Shown here: piece after piece, positions 7,353-9,858 of the stretch
How the letters are laid out: each line of letters starts with the position of its first letter
Numbering within the stretch: position 1 is the first letter of the stretch
Assembly: GCA_007133055.1 (NCBI GenBank)
Contig: SLNM01000223.1
Coordinates: 1-9,858, forward strand
DNA from: Lentisphaeria bacterium
GTDB lineage: Bacteria > Verrucomicrobiota > Lentisphaeria > Oligosphaerales > PUNB01
Direction: 5' to 3'
DNA length: 9,858 nt
Position numbers and translations under genes: made by a program
The notes under the pieces: generated by a model
Told to the model about the DNA's origin: nothing
The model's database searches: none
Seen by the model: the letters and a program-made list of their open reading frames with translations, nothing else

Positions 7353-7694
7353 CTACGACCGCTTTGCGCCGCGGCCGCGGGCAAACACCAAAAACAACGT
7401 TTCATAGACTCGACAGGAGCCAATCATGTCGAAGCCGGCGGCCCAGCGGTCGTCCAGGATGCCAATCATATCCTGGTGCGAGGGAATTTCAGGCAGAGGC
7501 GCCAGAACATAGTCTTCATCGGCACTGTTGCCGACCCTGGGCAGCAGGAAAAAATATACATGATCCTCGACCTGGGCCACGCCTCGCAGCCAGTATTTCT
7601 GCCGGCGCTTGCTACATGCGTCATTCAAAGTGGCCTGCACACTTTTGTGGTCGGCAGCTAGATCATCGAGTGAAAATGGCAGCGTTCTATGCAT
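7353..7694 (-). CDS. Small protein of unknown function, coupled to the UAP1-like gene
   Basis: A 113-residue soluble protein with no signal peptide or membrane helix. The ATG at 7694 shares one base with the TAA stop of the upstream gene (TAATG), so it is probably translated by coupling. AAGGAG lies about 11 bases upstream, inside the end of the upstream gene. The N-terminal third is charged, around KRRQKYW (29-35). The middle has an alternating hydrophobic strand (EDHVYFFLLP, about 43-52), and the C-terminal part LDDRWAAGFDMIGSCRVYETLFLVFAR (about 80-106) looks like a helix-turn-two-strand unit. That tail vaguely resembles DUF4177-type proteins (a Gly-aromatic turn followed by a strand ending in FxFxR), but this is weak. 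The frame stays open upstream to 7889, where it lies antisense-free but out of frame inside the pyrophosphorylase gene, so that extension is unlikely to be real. Confidence 0.75.
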   Translation of the reverse strand: MHRTLPFSLDDLAADHKSVQATLNDACSKRRQKYWLRGVAQVEDHVYFFLLPRVGNSADEDYVLAPLPEIPSHQDMIGILDDRWAAGFDMIGSCRVYETLFLVFARGRGAKRS

Positions 7695-9181
7695 TATTCG
7701 TAGTACTCCTTGTTGCCGGATTGCGGCGGTTGAATTTGCGAAGCTCGCCGGCGTACGTCGTCGGGATCGAGAAAAGCGCGCGGCGATAGTTCCAGTTGAC
7801 AGCCCAGCCCGCGATCCTCGCTCCTGGGCACCGGAATGCCAGCCGCCTCCAGCCAGCGGGCCGCACGTTCCTGCATGAGATGACGGCAACTTTCCACCGA
7901 ATCAACCCCGGTGCGGTTCTTTACCGGCGCAAACTGCTCTTCGCGAACCGCCTCCAAAATCAATACTTGATCGGCCAGGGGCAAAGCGTCAAAGATAAAG
8001 GTTTCCAACTTGACCGCGTTCGGTGCGTCCGGCTCGACCTGTTCTCCGTCAGAGTTGACAAATGGCACCTTCTTGACCGCCCGGTGAAAGGGCAGCGCCA
8101 ACTTGCCGCCCTCGGTCAGGCGCTCGACAAACGAACGGCTCAGCAAGTGAATCGCCGGACTGCCAATCCGAAAAATCAATCGGCCTTGTTCATCGGTCAT
8201 CCGGGCCAGCCGCTCGGGCATGTCACTGTACTCGACAATCGAAACCCGCCCATCGACCAGGCAGAAGTTGCCAAGCTTTTCCAGTGGACCAGTCTTGACC
8301 AGTCCCCGACAACTCATTTCCGAACCTGTCTGCTGGTGCATCCCGATGAACAGGGGGTCGAATATATACACCAGCGGATTGTCGATCTGCCAGTACGAAA
8401 TACAATCAATGCCGCGCCTCGCCATGTCAGCCAGCGCCTCCGACTGACGCAAGGCCAGCAAACTGCCGCCATGGCCATCGGGAGACACAGCCAACTGGTC
8501 CGGCGCCGACAGCAATAACCGCCCGTCCAAACCAATAACCGGCATTACTCCCTGCGGAAAAAGAAATACCTCGGTGGAAGGCAAGCCAAAATAATTATTC
8601 CGCTCGAAAAAATCCCGTGTCTGACCATCGTTCAATGGGCTGGTCATAATATACCAGGGAATGGCCGCTTCATATTTCTCGCGAGCCCGCAGCAGAGACT
8701 CGGCAAACCATTGAAAAAGACTCTTGCCCCTGACCGGGGAAATCGGAAATGTCCCCTTGGGGCCTTCGTAACCCAGCCGCGTACCCTGACCGCCAGCCAC
8801 CGTGAAACCGGCCACCCGGCCTTCCCGTAGCAATTGGCGCCCGCGCTCGATGGCATTTTCGTAAAGACTGCGCTGACGGTCATCTCCCGGCTCCGCCGGC
8901 AGGCTGGGGGCGGGCCGCAGGTCGGAGGGCAGATTCAATTCAGGCTGATGCTTGACATACCGATCCAACCACGACTCCACCATGCTCCAGTCAACCGCCG
9001 ATAACTGCCCTGACAACCGCTGCCGACCTTCCGGGGAAAGAGAGGGCCAAAATTGCAGCAGATGCTCCTGCCCACAATCGCTCAGTGTCTCCTGCAACCG
9101 TTCATAAGACATATTCTGGTTAGCGCTGGTACTGTCCGCTTCCATGCTTCGTATGCCTGGCATATTGATAACCCGCTTCAT
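7694..9181 (-). CDS. UDP-sugar pyrophosphorylase, UAP1-like (UDPGP family)
   Basis: Probably makes UDP-GlcNAc (or a related UDP-sugar) from UTP and the sugar 1-phosphate in the cytoplasm. The 495 residues match eukaryotic UAP1/UDPGP proteins rather than bacterial GlmU or GalU. The nucleotide-binding loop VAGGQGTRLG is at 128-137, followed by GPKGTF (140-145). SPDGHGG (233-239) matches the PDGNGG block of UAP1 with His for Asn. YWQIDNP (263-269) holds the metal-binding Asp region, KLETFIFDA (391-399) and REEQFAPVKN (413-422) match the UAP1 sugar and phosphate-site blocks. ATG 9181 has a strong GGAGG upstream. Substrate choice between GlcNAc-1-P, GalNAc-1-P and Glc-1-P cannot be settled by eye; the EEFxPxKN-like block favours the N-acetyl sugar. 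Its product would feed MurA, encoded further along. First gene after a 289-bp intergenic region; overlaps the next small gene by one base. Confidence 0.92.
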   Translation of the reverse strand: MKRVINMPGIRSMEADSTSANQNMSYERLQETLSDCGQEHLLQFWPSLSPEGRQRLSGQLSAVDWSMVESWLDRYVKHQPELNLPSDLRPAPSLPAEPGDDRQRSLYENAIERGRQLLREGRVAGFTVAGGQGTRLGYEGPKGTFPISPVRGKSLFQWFAESLLRAREKYEAAIPWYIMTSPLNDGQTRDFFERNNYFGLPSTEVFLFPQGVMPVIGLDGRLLLSAPDQLAVSPDGHGGSLLALRQSEALADMARRGIDCISYWQIDNPLVYIFDPLFIGMHQQTGSEMSCRGLVKTGPLEKLGNFCLVDGRVSIVEYSDMPERLARMTDEQGRLIFRIGSPAIHLLSRSFVERLTEGGKLALPFHRAVKKVPFVNSDGEQVEPDAPNAVKLETFIFDALPLADQVLILEAVREEQFAPVKNRTGVDSVESCRHLMQERAARWLEAAGIPVPRSEDRGLGCQLELSPRAFLDPDDVRRRASQIQPPQSGNKEYYE

Positions 9182-9276
9182 ATTGCTCCCTCCTCAATTT
9201 AATCCGTCGATCCTAACCTGCAAGTACAACAACAAACCATTGACGGCAAGGGGGTTCAATGCTTTTCCCCGTAACT

Positions 9277-9285
9277 TGTGAATAA
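9277..9285 (-). other. DnaA-box-like 9-mer
   Basis: The minus strand reads TTATTCACA, which fits the general bacterial DnaA-box consensus TTATNCACA. One 9-mer can occur by chance. It gains some interest from weaker relatives at 9422-9430 (TTATCAACA) and 9433-9441 (TTATCAGCA) in the same AT-rich region. Confidence 0.3.
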
Positions 9286-9342
9286 CTTTGCTGAATTCAT
9301 CGGCACGGCGCCCCAAAAAAAACCAAAACCACCGTGATTTTT

Positions 9343-9369
9343 TTTATAAATCCTTACCTATGAGGTAAA
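9343..9369 (-). promoter_or_regulatory. Candidate promoter of the UAP1-like gene with overlapping dyad
   Basis: On the minus strand, -35 TTTACC (raw 9364-9369) and -10 TATAAA (raw 9343-9348) are separated by 15 bp, about 160 bp before the start codon. The match is partial and the spacer is short. A perfect dyad TTACCT-ATG-AGGTAA at raw 9354-9368 covers the -35 and part of the spacer, an arrangement typical of repressor binding. The call rests on consensus matching by eye. Confidence 0.3.
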
Positions 9370-9410
9370 TACAAATAAAACAACGAATATACACTGAGTC
9401 TTTCGGGGGG

Positions 9411-9443
9411 TGTTGACAGCCTGTTGATAACTTGCTGATAATT
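9411..9443. repeat. Three tandem repeats with an 11-bp period
   Basis: TGTTGACAG begins at 9411, TGTTGATAA at 9422 and TGCTGATAA at 9433, each followed by two variable bases. The spacing is exactly 11 bp, about one helical turn, so the sites would face the same side of the DNA. They lie about 42 bp upstream of the candidate -35 of the UAP1-like gene. Possible iterons or activator sites; function unknown. Confidence 0.5.
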
Positions 9444-9470
9444 CGGCTGGCGCGTATGTTTTGCAAAGGG

Positions 9471-9858
9471 TTACAACTTTTCACAGAGTTCCAGGCAGAA
9501 ACCCCGTATGGCCAGGGTTTCATCCATGTTGCCGGCCAACTGCCAGCGCAGCCTTTCGGCGGCTCTCACGGCGGCTTCGCTCTCTTCCCGGCCCGGCACG
9601 GGCGCCGGACTGTCAGCGCCCTGTGTTTCAGCGGCGGCCAGCAACTCGGGATGCGGCAGTTTATCGCGAGGCACTCCGACAGCCAAGAGCTGCGACTGCA
9701 GGAACCAGCAATGGACAGCCTCGACAACCTGCTCCCGCAAGCCTCTGTATTCGGCCGCCAGACGGGCTTCCCGAATGTCCTTCCATCGCTTTTGCAACTG
9801 CGCGTCCTGTTCAATGGCTTCGGACCATCCCCGCTCCGTCTCATCGTCCTTGTCAACA
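9471..9858 (-). CDS. C-terminal end of an unidentified protein, possibly a clamp-loader delta'-like subunit (partial)
   Basis: The reading frame is open from the window edge to TAA at 9471 and gives the last 129 residues; the start lies outside. A TTG at 9797 is inside the open frame and need not be a start. The sequence is rich in Ala, Glu, Arg and Leu and looks all-helical, without membrane segments. A block VHCWFLQSQLLAVGVPRDKLPHP and a final stretch AAERLRWQLAGNMDETLAIRGFCLEL recall the C-terminal helical domain of DNA polymerase III delta'/gamma subunits (a WxRDLLL...G.P.ELL.NPD-like block, then L..N....L.LE.LLL.L at the end). This is pattern recall only, with no conserved catalytic motif in view, so the product should be treated as unknown. 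It is transcribed in the same direction as the rest; a 289-bp gap separates it from the next gene. Confidence 0.7.
   Translation of the reverse strand, partial: VDKDDETERGWSEAIEQDAQLQKRWKDIREARLAAEYRGLREQVVEAVHCWFLQSQLLAVGVPRDKLPHPELLAAAETQGADSPAPVPGREESEAAVRAAERLRWQLAGNMDETLAIRGFCLELCEKL

Larger units (their letters stand above)
9182..9470. other. AT-rich intergenic region upstream of the UAP1-like gene
   Basis: This 289-bp stretch has no gene that I can support. It holds three repeats at an 11-bp period (9411-9443), a 15-bp dyad (9354-9368) overlapping a candidate promoter (9343-9369), a T run (9338-9345) and one sequence fitting the DnaA-box consensus TTATNCACA on the minus strand (9277-9285). 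CACGG (9304-9308) and CCGTG (9331-9335) could pair but with a 22-base loop. Confidence 0.6.

Noticed and set aside
7694..7889. N-terminal extension of the small 113-residue protein up to 7889
   Set aside because: This part lies out of frame inside the conserved end of the UAP1-like gene; the ATG in the TAATG overlap gives the natural start.
9304..9350. Plus-strand hairpin followed by a T run, terminator-like
   Set aside because: CACGG/CCGTG has a 22-base loop and only five strong pairs, and no plus-strand gene ends there; on the minus strand no U run follows it.
1..9858. CRISPR array, tRNA or rRNA genes, insertion sequence ends
   Set aside because: No regularly spaced 20-40 bp repeats, no cloverleaf with the TTCGANTC-type arm, no rRNA-like stretches and no transposase frame were seen.

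Overview
The window is an ordinary-looking bacterial chromosome segment with about 58% GC by eye. All eight supported protein genes lie on the minus strand, so transcription runs from high to low coordinates. Three features suggest the PVC superphylum (Lentisphaerota, Kiritimatiellota, Verrucomicrobiota, Planctomycetota). They are a eukaryote-type UDP-sugar pyrophosphorylase, a zinc-ribbon/kinase-like/transmembrane protein, and a MurA of the Asp-active-site subfamily. This placement is inference from gene content; there is no rRNA or other marker in the window.

Layout in the direction of transcription. (1) 9858-9471 is the 3' end of a gene that enters from outside, with a tail resembling the C-terminal domain of clamp-loader subunits (tentative). 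(2) 9470-9182 is an AT-rich intergenic region with 11-bp-spaced repeats, a 15-bp dyad and a candidate promoter. (3) A UAP1/UDPGP-family pyrophosphorylase is followed by a 113-residue unknown protein whose start overlaps its stop (TAATG). (4) nadB, L-aspartate oxidase, has its own ribosome binding site after a 124-bp gap. (5) 5500-5187 is a 314-bp intergenic region with a long imperfect inverted repeat built of 13-bp units and a 20-bp operator-like dyad. (6) A tight four-gene cluster follows: kinase-like membrane protein, plsY, gpsA, murA, with gaps of 18, 19 and 6 bp. (7) Below 194 there are two hairpins, one terminator-like, and a T-rich direct repeat.

How the genes fit together. GpsA makes sn-glycerol-3-phosphate and PlsY acylates it, the first steps of phospholipid synthesis. 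MurA commits UDP-GlcNAc to peptidoglycan, and the UAP1-like enzyme probably supplies UDP-GlcNAc. The lower cluster is therefore an envelope-precursor operon. It is headed by a membrane-anchored kinase-like protein that has lost the catalytic Asp, the glycine loop and probably the helix-C Glu, so it is best described as a pseudokinase. NadB starts NAD synthesis from aspartate.

The points most worth a second look are the pseudokinase at the head of the envelope operon, the Cys-to-Asp change in MurA (predicting fosfomycin insensitivity), the inverted repeat at 5357-5437, and the 11-bp-phased repeats at 9411-9443. I saw no CRISPR array, tRNA, rRNA, insertion sequence or phage gene.
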